Both the position numbers and the translations under genes were made by a program. Of a stretch of DNA of 64,000 nucleotides, positions 28,878 through 36,819 are shown piece after piece. This stretch comes from Aerococcaceae bacterium NML190073 (GTDB taxonomy: Bacteria > Bacillota > Bacilli > Lactobacillales > Aerococcaceae). Position 1 is the first letter of the stretch. Every line of letters begins with the position of its first letter. Below the pieces are notes generated by a model. It did no database searches. It had not been told where the DNA came from and saw only the letters and a list, made by a program, of their open reading frames with translations. The stretch covers positions 62,001 to 126,000 of the forward strand of contig JAMXJH010000004.1 of assembly GCA_026131555.1 (NCBI GenBank), given 5' to 3'.

Positions 28878-29480
28878 TTACTCCTTCCTTTCTTGTATAG
28901 CTTGTTCAAGCCCTGCGTCAAGTACATATTTCGGTAATGTTCTAAAGTGATTGAACGGATAATAGACAAGATTTGCTTCGCCTTGAATGGAATTGATTGG
29001 TACAAGACCAAACTGACGACTATCTCCTGAACCGGGACGATTATCTCCCATGACAAAATAATACCCCTCCGGAATCGTATGTGTACCAATTGTATCATAT
29101 AAACTGAAATCTTGCGTGAACGGCGCTGCCGATTGAGATTTCAACGGTTCTAAATACGGTTCTTCAATTGGAATATCATTGATATATAATTGGTCATTCT
29201 GAACATACAGCCGTTCTCCCGGCAAACCGATTAAACGCTTTACATACGAATTGGAAGAACCTTGCGGATCAGGAAAAACAATCACATCAAAGCGCTCAAT
29301 GCTCGTTTGCTTCATCAAAAACATATGCTCGCCGTTTGCAAGTGTCAATGACATCGACTGCCCGTCTACTTGAAATGGTTGAATAACGTAATGACGCAGT
29401 GCAACAAAGAGTAGCACTGCGACCATTACCGAGAAGATGACATTAACCGTTTCAATCAATAAATGTCGAATGAATTTCAT
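28878..29480 (-). CDS. lepB: Signal peptidase I
   Basis: Membrane-bound protease that removes signal peptides. One N-terminal membrane helix (about 9-29) is followed by the catalytic Ser42 (VDGQSMSLTL) and Lys81 (YVKRLIGLPGE), then the GDNRPGSGDSR box. 200 residues, the usual Gram-positive size. Tightly packed between ctpA and rbgA. Confidence 0.95.
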   Translation of the reverse strand: MKFIRHLLIETVNVIFSVMVAVLLFVALRHYVIQPFQVDGQSMSLTLANGEHMFLMKQTSIERFDVIVFPDPQGSSNSYVKRLIGLPGERLYVQNDQLYINDIPIEEPYLEPLKSQSAAPFTQDFSLYDTIGTHTIPEGYYFVMGDNRPGSGDSRQFGLVPINSIQGEANLVYYPFNHFRTLPKYVLDAGLEQAIQERKE

Positions 29481-29481
29481 C

Positions 29482-30891
29482 TTACTCCGCCTTTAATACA
29501 ATTTCTTTTGCTTTCTGATACTGAACATCGTTCTTTTCCAAATACTCACGAATCTTATCCGTTAGAAGTTGCGCTGTATCGCCGGTCACAATCCCGTTTG
29601 CTTCCAATTGGTTAGCTTCTTGGAATTGCTTCACGGCAGCTTCCATCTCATCATCGAAGTAATTCTCCGATTGCACTTCATACCCTAACGCTTGCAAAAT
29701 CAATGCCAAACTCGCCACATAATCCGAACTTTGTCCTTTTTTCAATTCGATTGCCGTATCTAATTGAATTGCTCTAGCAACTGCCTGTTGTTCAACGACA
29801 ACCGTCGGTTCAACACCTTTCTCATGTACCCAAGTTCCATTAGGTGTTAACCACTTTGCAATTGTCAACTTTAATTCACCGAGAGATGTCTGGTTGGTAA
29901 CATTTTGAACAGTTCCTTTACCGAATGTTGTGACACCAACTAACTCTGCATCTGTATTCTCTGCAACGACTGCTGCCAGAATCTCACTTGCACTTGCGCT
30001 TCCCTCGTTGATTAGGAACACATACGGTTCTGTTACCTTGAATAAACCGAACAATGGGTTTGCCGTATATTTATGCGGTTCTTGTCCACGTTCTTCAACT
30101 TGCATGAGAACATCTCCGTCTTTTGAGAACATGTTGGTAATTTTCAACGCTTGGTCTAATAGACCACCCGGATTAGAACGTAAATCAAAGATGAAACGTT
30201 TCGCACCTTGTTCACGTAATTCTTTAATCTTGGCAGATAATTCGTCTGATGTTTTCTCAGCGAATTGTGTAATGCGCACATAACCAATTTCAGCATTTTC
30301 CTTATCCAATTCACCTATAACTGAATGAACCGGAATGGTATCGCGTACTAATGTGACATCAAATATTTGTGAACCACGTTGAATACTTAATTTAATTTCG
30401 CTACCTTTAGGTCCACGAATCAACTTGACAATTTCATTCGTCGTCTTATCAATTAACTCTGTATCGTCCGCTTTCAAAATCACATCATTCGGCAATAATC
30501 CTGCTCTATCCGCAGGTGTATCATCAATTGGACTAATAATTACCGGTTTCCCGTTCTTAATCGCAAATTGCACGCCGATACCTTCAAAAGAAGCACTAAT
30601 ATCTTCTTCAAATGCTTCCGCCTGTTCCGCATCGAAATATTCCGAATACGGGTCACCAACAGCAGAAACCATTCCTTTCAAAGCCCCTTCCAACAGTTGC
30701 TTCTTATCAACTTCTTCAATGTATTGACTTTGAATCGTGTTATAAACATCTTGCAGAATGGCTAAATCTTCTTCCGTTAATTGTTGTTGCTCTGCTGCTT
30801 GTACCCAACTGATTGACGCAGGCAACACCGTTGCAGAGAAAGTGAACGATGCGGCTGCCGCCATCAAGACTTTATACATTGTTTTGCGCAT
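29482..30891 (-). CDS. C-terminal processing protease (S41), CtpA family
   Basis: A secreted or membrane-anchored protease. N-terminal signal/anchor (about 7-32), then a PDZ domain (about 100-175), the S41 core with nucleophile Ser in NEGSASASEIL and general base Lys in FGKGTVQN, and a C-terminal peptidoglycan-binding domain (about 395-455). 469 residues. Such proteases trim cell-wall enzymes or lipoproteins. It lies directly between deoD and lepB. Confidence 0.93.
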   Translation of the reverse strand: MRKTMYKVLMAAAASFTFSATVLPASISWVQAAEQQQLTEEDLAILQDVYNTIQSQYIEEVDKKQLLEGALKGMVSAVGDPYSEYFDAEQAEAFEEDISASFEGIGVQFAIKNGKPVIISPIDDTPADRAGLLPNDVILKADDTELIDKTTNEIVKLIRGPKGSEIKLSIQRGSQIFDVTLVRDTIPVHSVIGELDKENAEIGYVRITQFAEKTSDELSAKIKELREQGAKRFIFDLRSNPGGLLDQALKITNMFSKDGDVLMQVEERGQEPHKYTANPLFGLFKVTEPYVFLINEGSASASEILAAVVAENTDAELVGVTTFGKGTVQNVTNQTSLGELKLTIAKWLTPNGTWVHEKGVEPTVVVEQQAVARAIQLDTAIELKKGQSSDYVASLALILQALGYEVQSENYFDDEMEAAVKQFQEANQLEANGIVTGDTAQLLTDKIREYLEKNDVQYQKAKEIVLKAE

Positions 30892-30903
30892 GGAATCGCC
30901 CCC

Positions 30904-31620
30904 TTATTTAGCCAATTGAACGGCTGTCTCCAATGCAATGGTCATCATTTGAGTAAATGTTTGTTCTCTTTCTTGAGAAGTTGTTTCTTCTCCGGTAATT
31001 AAATGGTCGCTAATCGTACACATTGCTAACGCTTGGCGATTGTGTTTCGCTGCCACAGCATACAAACCTGCTGCTTCCATTTCAACCGCTAAGACACCGT
31101 AACGTGCTAATTTCGCTTTATCCATTTCTTCATTGTAGAAACGGTCACTGGATAGGATATTGCCGACATGAATATTTGCCGGTGCATGTTCTTGTGCAAT
31201 GTGATACGCAATGTCTAAGACATTGAAACTTGCTAACGCTGCGTATGTCACTTGCCCTTGGAAAATATTATTCAATGCACTTGAATCCGTTGTAGCACCT
31301 TGTCCGAAAACAATATCACGTACACGTACTTCTTCTTTCATACCGCCGGCAGTACCGATACGGATAATTGTCTTAACACCGTATTCTTGGTATAACTCTT
31401 CTGCATAAATCATTGCGGAAGGAATTCCCATTCCTGAACCTTGAACCGATACACGAACTCCTTTATAAGTTCCTGTATAACCGAACATATTACGCACCGT
31501 ATTGTATTGCTCTACATCTTCTAAGAATGTTTCCGCAATAAATTTCGCACGTAATGGATCTCCGGGGAATAATACGGTTTCGGCGATTTGACCTTTCGTT
31601 GCACTAATATGAATTGACAT
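30904..31620 (-). CDS. deoD: Purine nucleoside phosphorylase (DeoD type)
   Basis: Cleaves purine nucleosides with phosphate for salvage. Typical hexameric DeoD features: FPGDPLRAKFIAE, GSGMGIPSAMIY, RIGTAGG and AVEMEAAGLYAVA (the purine/ribose-binding Glu). 238 residues. It is followed 12 bases later by ctpA and preceded by yozE, so nucleoside salvage and export genes share a transcript here. Confidence 0.95.
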   Translation of the reverse strand: MSIHISATKGQIAETVLFPGDPLRAKFIAETFLEDVEQYNTVRNMFGYTGTYKGVRVSVQGSGMGIPSAMIYAEELYQEYGVKTIIRIGTAGGMKEEVRVRDIVFGQGATTDSSALNNIFQGQVTYAALASFNVLDIAYHIAQEHAPANIHVGNILSSDRFYNEEMDKAKLARYGVLAVEMEAAGLYAVAAKHNRQALAMCTISDHLITGEETTSQEREQTFTQMMTIALETAVQLAK

Positions 31621-31641
31621 CTTTACATCTTCCTTTCAAAT

Positions 31642-31860
31642 TTATATTGAATACTGATATTTTTGCCATGCATCATCAAAAATGGACAGCAACTTCGAGT
31701 AATGTGCACTTTGCTCCATATGACGCGAAATTTCATCGAAGTCACAACTTTGTTTCGGGAAAGCAATATCTTGATGAACTGCATTTGCTAAACGGCTCAT
31801 CGGATCTTTAGCATGATAATCCACGAAACGACAAATATACGCATAAAAAGTTGGCTGCAT
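31642..31860 (-). CDS. YozE-like protein (UPF0346)
   Basis: 72 residues matching the YozE SAM-like fold family: the F-Y-x-Y-I-C-R-F start, then HQDIAFPKQSCDFDEISRHME and a final WQKYQ. Cytosolic, function unknown. First gene of the yozE-deoD-ctpA-lepB-rbgA-rnhB run. Confidence 0.85.
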   Translation of the reverse strand: MQPTFYAYICRFVDYHAKDPMSRLANAVHQDIAFPKQSCDFDEISRHMEQSAHYSKLLSIFDDAWQKYQYSI

Positions 31861-31906
31861 CGTACACTTCCTCTACTTTATCATCATTGTGTCAACAGAC
31901 GTTTAC

Positions 31907-31915
31907 ATTATACCA
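31907..31915 (-). promoter_or_regulatory. Extended -10 promoter for the yozE-deoD operon
   Basis: TGGTATAAT on the minus strand (TATAAT at 31907-31912), about 47 bases before the yozE start. The -35 is poor. Confidence 0.5.
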
Positions 31916-32199
31916 TTCTTTTCGAATAATCGGCAGTATTTCGATAAAATTTAATGAAAAAGTCAAAGAAGAAGGAATGAAGTAAAATCCACAAGACTTT
32001 TATCTTGTGGATTGCATTACTCTGTTCATTCTGCTCTAACTAAAGTATCGTGTCGGGACACTCTCTGCAGCAGAAATGCACAGAAACTCTAATTTCTCAT
32101 TAGGTAAAGTAAAGATATTCCGCATCAAAGTATTTCATTCTAAAGTAATTCAGCAATACATACTTTGACTTTAACTCTTTCTCAATAAAGTCCATATAA

Positions 32200-32225
32200 A
32201 AATCCCGCTTAAAGCGGGATTTTTA
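32200..32225. terminator. Terminator after fic
   Basis: AAAAATCCCGC, loop TTAAA, GCGGGATTTTT: a perfect bidirectional hairpin just past the fic stop. Confidence 0.9.
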
Positions 32226-32230
32226 CATTT

Positions 32231-32827
32231 CTACCTGTCTAGTTTCTCACTCTTAATTAAGGTTGATAAATCTTGAGCCTTTGAAGATTCATACTCATAG
32301 GACTTATCAATTCCTTCCATAAAGATTTCTCTATTATAAATTTTTTCTGTTAAGCCACTCTTTAACAATTGCTTAATGTATTTCGAATTAGTAGGACTTA
32401 ATCGCATAAAATCAAGATACTCTTGCTTATCAATTCGTTGCCAATCAATACAAAGATTCAATTCCTTCTTTAGAATTTGATCCAACCAAAATCTAGTTGC
32501 CCGTCCGTTTCCTTCAATAAAAGGATGTACAATATTCATTTCAATATATTTATCGATAATTTCTTCAAAAGTTGATTGCGGTAAATCTTCAACCGCTTTA
32601 ACTGCTTGAGGTAAATACAAGGAAGATGCAAACAAGAAATTGTCCTTTGATAGATTTACTTCCCTGAGAGTTCCTGCATTGTACCTCGGTATATCATGAA
32701 ACAGTTTTGCATGGATTTGTCTTAAGCCTTCAAATGTTCCTATCTCAATTCGGTTTATCTCCCCAGAGTCCCACAGTTCTAACGCTCTCAATTTGGAAAG
32801 TTCGTCATAACTTTTCTCGTCTTTCAA
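32231..32827 (-). CDS. Class III-type Fic protein (putative AMP transferase)
   Basis: Fic enzymes transfer AMP to hydroxyl side chains. The active-site loop HPFIEGNGRATR is complete (catalytic His near residue 101). A C-terminal helix GIDKSYEYES carries the S-x-x-x-E inhibitory motif (near 176-180) that marks class III Fic proteins such as Neisseria NmFic, where the Glu blocks ATP until the protein dissociates and auto-modifies. The usual G/N after the Glu is S here. No separate antitoxin is seen, as expected for class III. I prefer TTG at 32827, 8 bases after GAGGTG; a GTG at 32836 almost touches that site. Known Fic targets include GyrB and ParE; the target here is not known. Confidence 0.88.
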   Translation of the reverse strand: MKDEKSYDELSKLRALELWDSGEINRIEIGTFEGLRQIHAKLFHDIPRYNAGTLREVNLSKDNFLFASSLYLPQAVKAVEDLPQSTFEEIIDKYIEMNIVHPFIEGNGRATRFWLDQILKKELNLCIDWQRIDKQEYLDFMRLSPTNSKYIKQLLKSGLTEKIYNREIFMEGIDKSYEYESSKAQDLSTLIKSEKLDR

Positions 32828-32869
32828 TCGTTTCACACCTCTTTCGATAATTTCATCTTCTTACTGCTT

Positions 32870-32878
32870 ATTATACCA
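32870..32878 (-). promoter_or_regulatory. Extended -10 promoter of fic
   Basis: TGGTATAAT on the minus strand (TATAAT at 32870-32875), about 43 bases before the proposed start. Confidence 0.55.
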
Positions 32879-32890
32879 CACTCAACCAAT

Positions 32891-32916
32891 AATCCCACAA
32901 CTTCGGTTGTGGGATT
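32891..32916. terminator. TTCG-loop hairpin
   Basis: AATCCCACAAC, tetraloop TTCG, GTTGTGGGATT: a perfect 11-bp stem between fic and the DUF6261-like gene. Probably part of the latter's terminator, though no long T run follows. Confidence 0.7.
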
Positions 32917-32937
32917 TGGCACAACATATTCAAACAT

Positions 32938-32966
32938 CCCCCACCTCTCCTTACGAGAGGTGGGGG
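32938..32966. terminator. G+C-rich hairpin next to the TTCG hairpin
   Basis: CCCCCACCTCTC, loop CTTAC, GAGAGGTGGGGG followed by more G residues. A second perfect 12-bp stem only 21 bases from the first, downstream of the minus-strand gene at 33013. Confidence 0.65.
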
Positions 32967-33012
32967 GGGGTCACGTCCTTTAACCAATCATTACATCGCT
33001 TAGCGTTGTTGT

Positions 33013-33891
33013 CTACATCGTTTCCGGACTATCCGAAGCTCCTTCCGTGCTATCTACACCACGTTCTTCAAGCGTTGCTTCATTTGTCGTTGGTGCGGTG
33101 GATTCGCTTGGTATCGTATCCGTAGTGATTTTCGGTTCGGTTGTGCATTCTTTTTTCGCTGCGCTACGGCGTTTCTTCGTATGTCCTATGCGCTTGGCGA
33201 TGGAGTCGCTATAATACTTACGTCCGTTATTGATAATGACTAATAGTTTATGATACTGATCTGCGCCCTTACCCCAAGCTAAAGCATCAATAAATTCACA
33301 GAAACGTTGATATTCTTCAAATAATTCTAGGCGTAGTTCTTGGATATTGACAGGTGCCGTACGAATTTCTTCCTTCACCCGCGCTGTAAAAAGTGTCTCG
33401 AATTGCGTTTGGCTTTCAGTTAAATTGTTAACCAATTGTGTTAAAGAAAGCGCCGAAACATCATCACGGTATTCTTCTGATTTCAACTGTGTCAGTAAAC
33501 CGCCTATCATGGCTGTTTCTTCTTCATAATTGCGTAATGTCATGCCTCGATACATTTTGCATAAATGATAGAGGGCATGATAGGCTTGTTTCTCTTGTGG
33601 GCGACTACTTGCACGATACGCACGAATACTCGTGAACAACGCTTTGACATCGGCATCTCTAATCTTATCGGCTTCTTTTAATTTGTCGGTATGCTCGCTT
33701 TTGCGAGGCGGTTGCTTCGCCGATTGGAGAGCTGTCAACTTACTCTTCAAGCGTGCTAATAATCGTTTGACATCTTCATCCGTTATCTTGACTTTAGAAG
33801 TTTCAATTTCCGTTATTAAACGAGCGACAATTTGATTCTTTTCTTCCTTATGCAAATAAGCACCTTGCAATATCGACAATGTTTTGGACAT
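33013..33891 (-). CDS. Helical protein of unknown function, DUF6261-like
   Basis: 292 residues, mostly charged helices with no signal peptide or membrane segment. The middle (about 70-220) has the pattern DADVKALFTSIRAYR, YRGMTLRNYEEETAMI, DVSALSLTQLVNNL, QTQFETLFTAR. This resembles a helical family (DUF6261) better known from Bacteroidota, an impression I cannot test here. The C-terminal 55 residues are Thr/Ser/Glu-rich and look disordered after a basic patch (TKKRRSAAKKE). The start has GGAAGGAAG. It sits among other accessory-looking genes; function not known. Confidence 0.65.
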   Translation of the reverse strand: MSKTLSILQGAYLHKEEKNQIVARLITEIETSKVKITDEDVKRLLARLKSKLTALQSAKQPPRKSEHTDKLKEADKIRDADVKALFTSIRAYRASSRPQEKQAYHALYHLCKMYRGMTLRNYEEETAMIGGLLTQLKSEEYRDDVSALSLTQLVNNLTESQTQFETLFTARVKEEIRTAPVNIQELRLELFEEYQRFCEFIDALAWGKGADQYHKLLVIINNGRKYYSDSIAKRIGHTKKRRSAAKKECTTEPKITTDTIPSESTAPTTNEATLEERGVDSTEGASDSPETM

Positions 33892-34155
33892 TTACAACTT
33901 CCTTCCCTCATGAAATACTTTATAAATTGTAACGAACCAGTGCCCTCAAAAAATCTAAACGCTATTATCTTGTATTCGAAACTAGACAAATAATTTATAA
34001 CCGACCTATTTCACTCACTAAAACTCCTTTTTATTTTTTTAACTTTGCTTATTTAGTTGTCTTAATTAGTTTTTAACTTTTTGACCGCGGTTAATTTTTG
34101 TAAAAAATGCCAGTCAAACAGTTTGTCTTGGGTATTTTTCTTCTAATTTACCTTT

Positions 34156-34314
34156 TTATTTGTTCAACTTGTCTAGTTTCATTACCGAATTAGGTATTTT
34201 AACTTTTTTTCTTTCTGTTTCAACATTTGATAAACGTCCGTCCAATTTAATAATGCCAGATGAACGAACTGAATTAGGTGCGCTAACTTTTTTAGTCGCT
34301 GTTTCTGAGCGAAA
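34156..34314 (-). pseudogene. Coding-like remnant with internal repeat
   Basis: A 52-codon open stretch with no start codon. It reads FRSETATKKVSAPNSVRS and onward, and ends IPNSVMKLDKLNK. Two units of about 28 residues share ET-x-x-KKV-x-x-PNSV. The same frame is open upstream to about 34390 apart from one TAA at 34315, and downstream pieces (KGKLEEKYPRQTV, LAFFTKINRGQKVKN) follow after single stops. This looks like one frame interrupted by point stops; family not recognised. Confidence 0.4.
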
Positions 34315-34494
34315 TTATAGGCACATGACTATCAACTCTTTATTTTCGTAACTGAAATACACCGGAAGACGATTATTCCCCACCTTTTCAGTTCTTGGTT
34401 ATCACTCCTCTCCATTTATTTCGCAGTATGTTAGTCTATTATTAGTCAATATCCGTTCAGATAATCTATTCCCACCAGTCTGTTACACTTATTA

Positions 34495-34522
34495 ATTATA
34501 CATCATTCTGATTGTATTTCAA
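34495..34522 (-). promoter_or_regulatory. Strong promoter with no intact gene behind it
   Basis: TTGAAA, 16 bases, TATAAT on the minus strand. Transcription would start near 34488 and run through the gene-poor region towards the DUF6261-like gene. Confidence 0.65.
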
Positions 34523-34864
34523 TTATAGTTTTAAGATTTGTTTTAGGATTTTATTCTCTTTTTTACTTCACTTTCGGACTGGGTTATTTCCAATTCGTGT
34601 TGCTTATATAATATTTATAGTTTTAGTATGCGTTTAGTGATTCGAAACAACTCCTCATACAAAATTCATAAGAAAAAACTTAGAGAATACCTTCTTATAG
34701 AAAAGCTTCTCCAAGTTTCTGTATCGTATTTTCTATCGTTTCCACAATAAGAAAACTGTCTATTAAAGATTATCACCGTGATAAACATATACTCACTGTA
34801 TCTAAAGTGAATCCGAACCATTGCCAATTAAGCTAAAAATCCCTTGCACCTCTATGGCAAATGA

Positions 34865-36445
34865 TTAAATGGTTACGATTGAATCTATAAATGGCGCTAC
34901 TTCGTCGAATAAGTGATGACTTACCATAATCACTGTTAATCTAGGCGTAGTTAACAAGATTTTCTCAATATCAATTGCTGTAGCGGCATCAATATTAGCC
35001 GTTCCCTCGTCAATTAATAAAATATTAGGTTCATGATACAAGCAACGCGCCAATGACACTCTTTGTATTTGCCCTCCGGATAAGGTTATATTATCCGTGT
35101 TAATCACTGTATCCAACCCGTCCTCTAATTGAGTAATTAAAGAATCTAAATGGGTTTGTTTTATGATTTGTTGCATGAGAACATCATCGTACGCTTTCTC
35201 CAGAATAATGTTGTCTTTAATGCTCTTATTAAACAAATGAGTTGTTTGGCTCATCGTTACTATACTTTGTTTTAAGGTTTCAGTCTTAATATCATTGTAA
35301 GACACTTTATCCCAAAGTATTTCTCCTGAAAAAGATTTGACATCGCCATTCAATACTTTTAACAATGTGCTCTTTCCTGAACCACTTGCTCCAGTTATGA
35401 CATATTTTTTCCCAGCAATAAATTCTACATTAGGAAACTCAATACGCTTTTCTTTATACGGCACAACAACATGGTTCAATTGAATCGATTCCTTCAATGG
35501 CATAGAATTATCCACTATTTCCCCTTCCTTCACCTTCACATTAGACGAAGGGAATTTATTGAGAAGTGTTGTTAAAGCATAATATTCCGGCGCACCACTG
35601 ATTACCGCAGTAATTCCTCCAAACATTTGTCCCGCAACTTGCCCTACCGAAAAAATCATAGGGAACGAAATAAGATTTACATATGCTAGAAACCCTGCTA
35701 ATCCAATAATGCCAAGTTGATTTATAATATTTAAGATGACGATTAGCCCTTGTAATTGACGAACAGATAATGTATTTCCAATGTGACACTTTTTTAGATT
35801 TAGTGATTGCTCTTTGATTGATCCAAATAACCAATTAAACGCATTGAAATTATTTAATGTTATGCGCCCTTGTACCAAATTATCGAGTTCTTTTTTGAAC
35901 GTTTCCATAGCTGTAGATAGCGCCTGTGTTCTTTCCTTTATCTTTCCTTCAAAAAATTTAGGAGCCACCGACATAATTGTTACTGCTATCAGAACATAAA
36001 TAAGTAAACTGAAATGAATCTTCACAAGTGTGATACTTGCAACAATTGCCATTACTGTGCTGTTCAGGATTGAATATAAATTATTTGAGTGTTTTGTAAT
36101 TAATTCCGTATCATACAGGCACATATTGAGGTATTTTTGAGTTTCGTCATTTTGACACAAATTCTCATGATTAACAAAATCATAAGTCGCTCTGTATCTC
36201 AACTCATAAACAAAATCTTGAATAACAGTCGTTTGAATGTATATCTGCAACAAACTAATTAGAGTAGCTACTAACCATAAAGCAATTGACAAAATAGTAT
36301 ACGAAAAGAAGCCATTTATATTTTTATTCATTAGCTCCTCTATGCATTTACTAAACAACAAAGATGCACTGACAGTTAAAACACTATGACCAATTGATGC
36401 CATCAGCACAAGAATATTCTTTTTATTTTTTATCAAAGTCTGCAT
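34865..36445 (-). CDS. ABC exporter half-transporter (permease-ATPase fusion)
   Basis: 526 residues: an N-terminal membrane domain of about six helices (to about 290) fused to an ATPase with Walker A GASGSGKSTLL, signature LSGGQIQRVSLARCLY and Walker B ILLIDEGTANID. The D-loop reads ANID rather than the common SALD. It is a B-type half-exporter and must act as a dimer. The A+T-rich context, a private promoter and a Cys-rich mini-ORF upstream suggest an accessory peptide, lipid or thiol exporter; the substrate is not shown. AGGAGGAGA precedes the ATG. Confidence 0.88.
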   Translation of the reverse strand: MQTLIKNKKNILVLMASIGHSVLTVSASLLFSKCIEELMNKNINGFFSYTILSIALWLVATLISLLQIYIQTTVIQDFVYELRYRATYDFVNHENLCQNDETQKYLNMCLYDTELITKHSNNLYSILNSTVMAIVASITLVKIHFSLLIYVLIAVTIMSVAPKFFEGKIKERTQALSTAMETFKKELDNLVQGRITLNNFNAFNWLFGSIKEQSLNLKKCHIGNTLSVRQLQGLIVILNIINQLGIIGLAGFLAYVNLISFPMIFSVGQVAGQMFGGITAVISGAPEYYALTTLLNKFPSSNVKVKEGEIVDNSMPLKESIQLNHVVVPYKEKRIEFPNVEFIAGKKYVITGASGSGKSTLLKVLNGDVKSFSGEILWDKVSYNDIKTETLKQSIVTMSQTTHLFNKSIKDNIILEKAYDDVLMQQIIKQTHLDSLITQLEDGLDTVINTDNITLSGGQIQRVSLARCLYHEPNILLIDEGTANIDAATAIDIEKILLTTPRLTVIMVSHHLFDEVAPFIDSIVTI

Positions 36446-36466
36446 ACTATCTCTCCTCCTATTTCA

Positions 36467-36508
36467 CTAAAAGCTGCATTCATCACATAAAATACATACT
36501 ACTTTCAT
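36467..36508 (-). CDS. Possible 13-residue Cys-rich leader peptide
   Basis: ATG at 36508 opens MKVVCILCDECSF followed by TAG, 21 bases before the ABC exporter start, and only about 18 bases after the predicted transcription start. Three of 13 residues are Cys (CxxCxxC). No strong ribosome binding site is visible. It could be a regulatory leader sensing Cys-tRNA, a small exported peptide, or chance. Confidence 0.3.
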   Translation of the reverse strand: MKVVCILCDECSF

Positions 36509-36532
36509 TACATTTAAGTTTTACATTACCCA

Positions 36533-36561
36533 ATTATATATTACATAATGTTAAAAATCAA
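36533..36561 (-). promoter_or_regulatory. Promoter of the ABC exporter
   Basis: TTGATT, 17 bases, TATAAT on the minus strand, about 88 bases before the exporter start. Confidence 0.75.
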
Positions 36562-36669
36562 ACGCATTTCACATCAAATCCTTATCATCTGTTAATTTTT
36601 TGTTTATTGAGTTCTAACATCAATTGTCTGAATGAGATTGAGTTATTCTTAGTTATGTAGTTCATTGAC

Positions 36670-36720
36670 AAAAAAATCTAACAAACAGATTTGCTCTAAA
36701 TAATCCTGTTTGTTAGATTT
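36670..36720. terminator. Terminator after pepT
   Basis: AAATCTAACAAACAG and CTGTTTGTTAGATTT form a perfect 15-bp stem with a 17-base loop; TTTTTTT follows on the minus strand. Confidence 0.85.
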
Positions 36721-36819
36721 TATACTTATTTTTTAAGTTTCTTGCTCAAAATTTCCTTGTATAATCCGAGAGTTTTATACACGATATGCAATGCCTGTTC
36801 AGTTTCTTTCTAACAGACT

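Larger units (their letters stand above)
31861..32230. other. Intergenic region with terminators and a short coding-like frame
   Basis: Holds the yozE promoter, a perfect hairpin (AATCCACAAGA, loop, TCTTGTGGATT at about 31988-32014), the fic terminator, and a 31-codon open frame on the minus strand at 32100-32195. That frame starts MDFIEKELKSKYVLL and ends FDAEYLYFT. It has coding-like composition but begins inside the fic terminator and has no ribosome binding site, so a gene remnant is likelier than a gene. Confidence 0.5.
33892..34864. other. A+T-rich region without an intact gene
   Basis: 973 bases, visibly more A+T-rich than the flanks, between the ABC exporter and the DUF6261-like gene. 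A strong minus-strand promoter (34495-34522) is followed by a good GGAGAGGAG site and GTG at 34405, but the frame stops after five codons. Coding-like pieces continue in one frame to about 34050 between stop codons. Either a decayed gene or a non-coding transcript or leader. No tRNA, tmRNA or RNase P signature was recognised. Confidence 0.6.
36446..36819. other. Region between pepT and the ABC exporter
   Basis: Contains the exporter promoter, the Cys-rich mini-ORF and the pepT terminator. Nothing else coding-like is seen. Confidence 0.6.

Noticed and set aside
34160-34351. 63-codon plus-strand frame in the A+T-rich region
   Set aside because: No ribosome binding site; the coding-like signal is on the opposite strand.
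33892-34864. tmRNA, RNase P RNA or SRP RNA
   Set aside because: None of the conserved sequence blocks of these RNAs was found on either strand.
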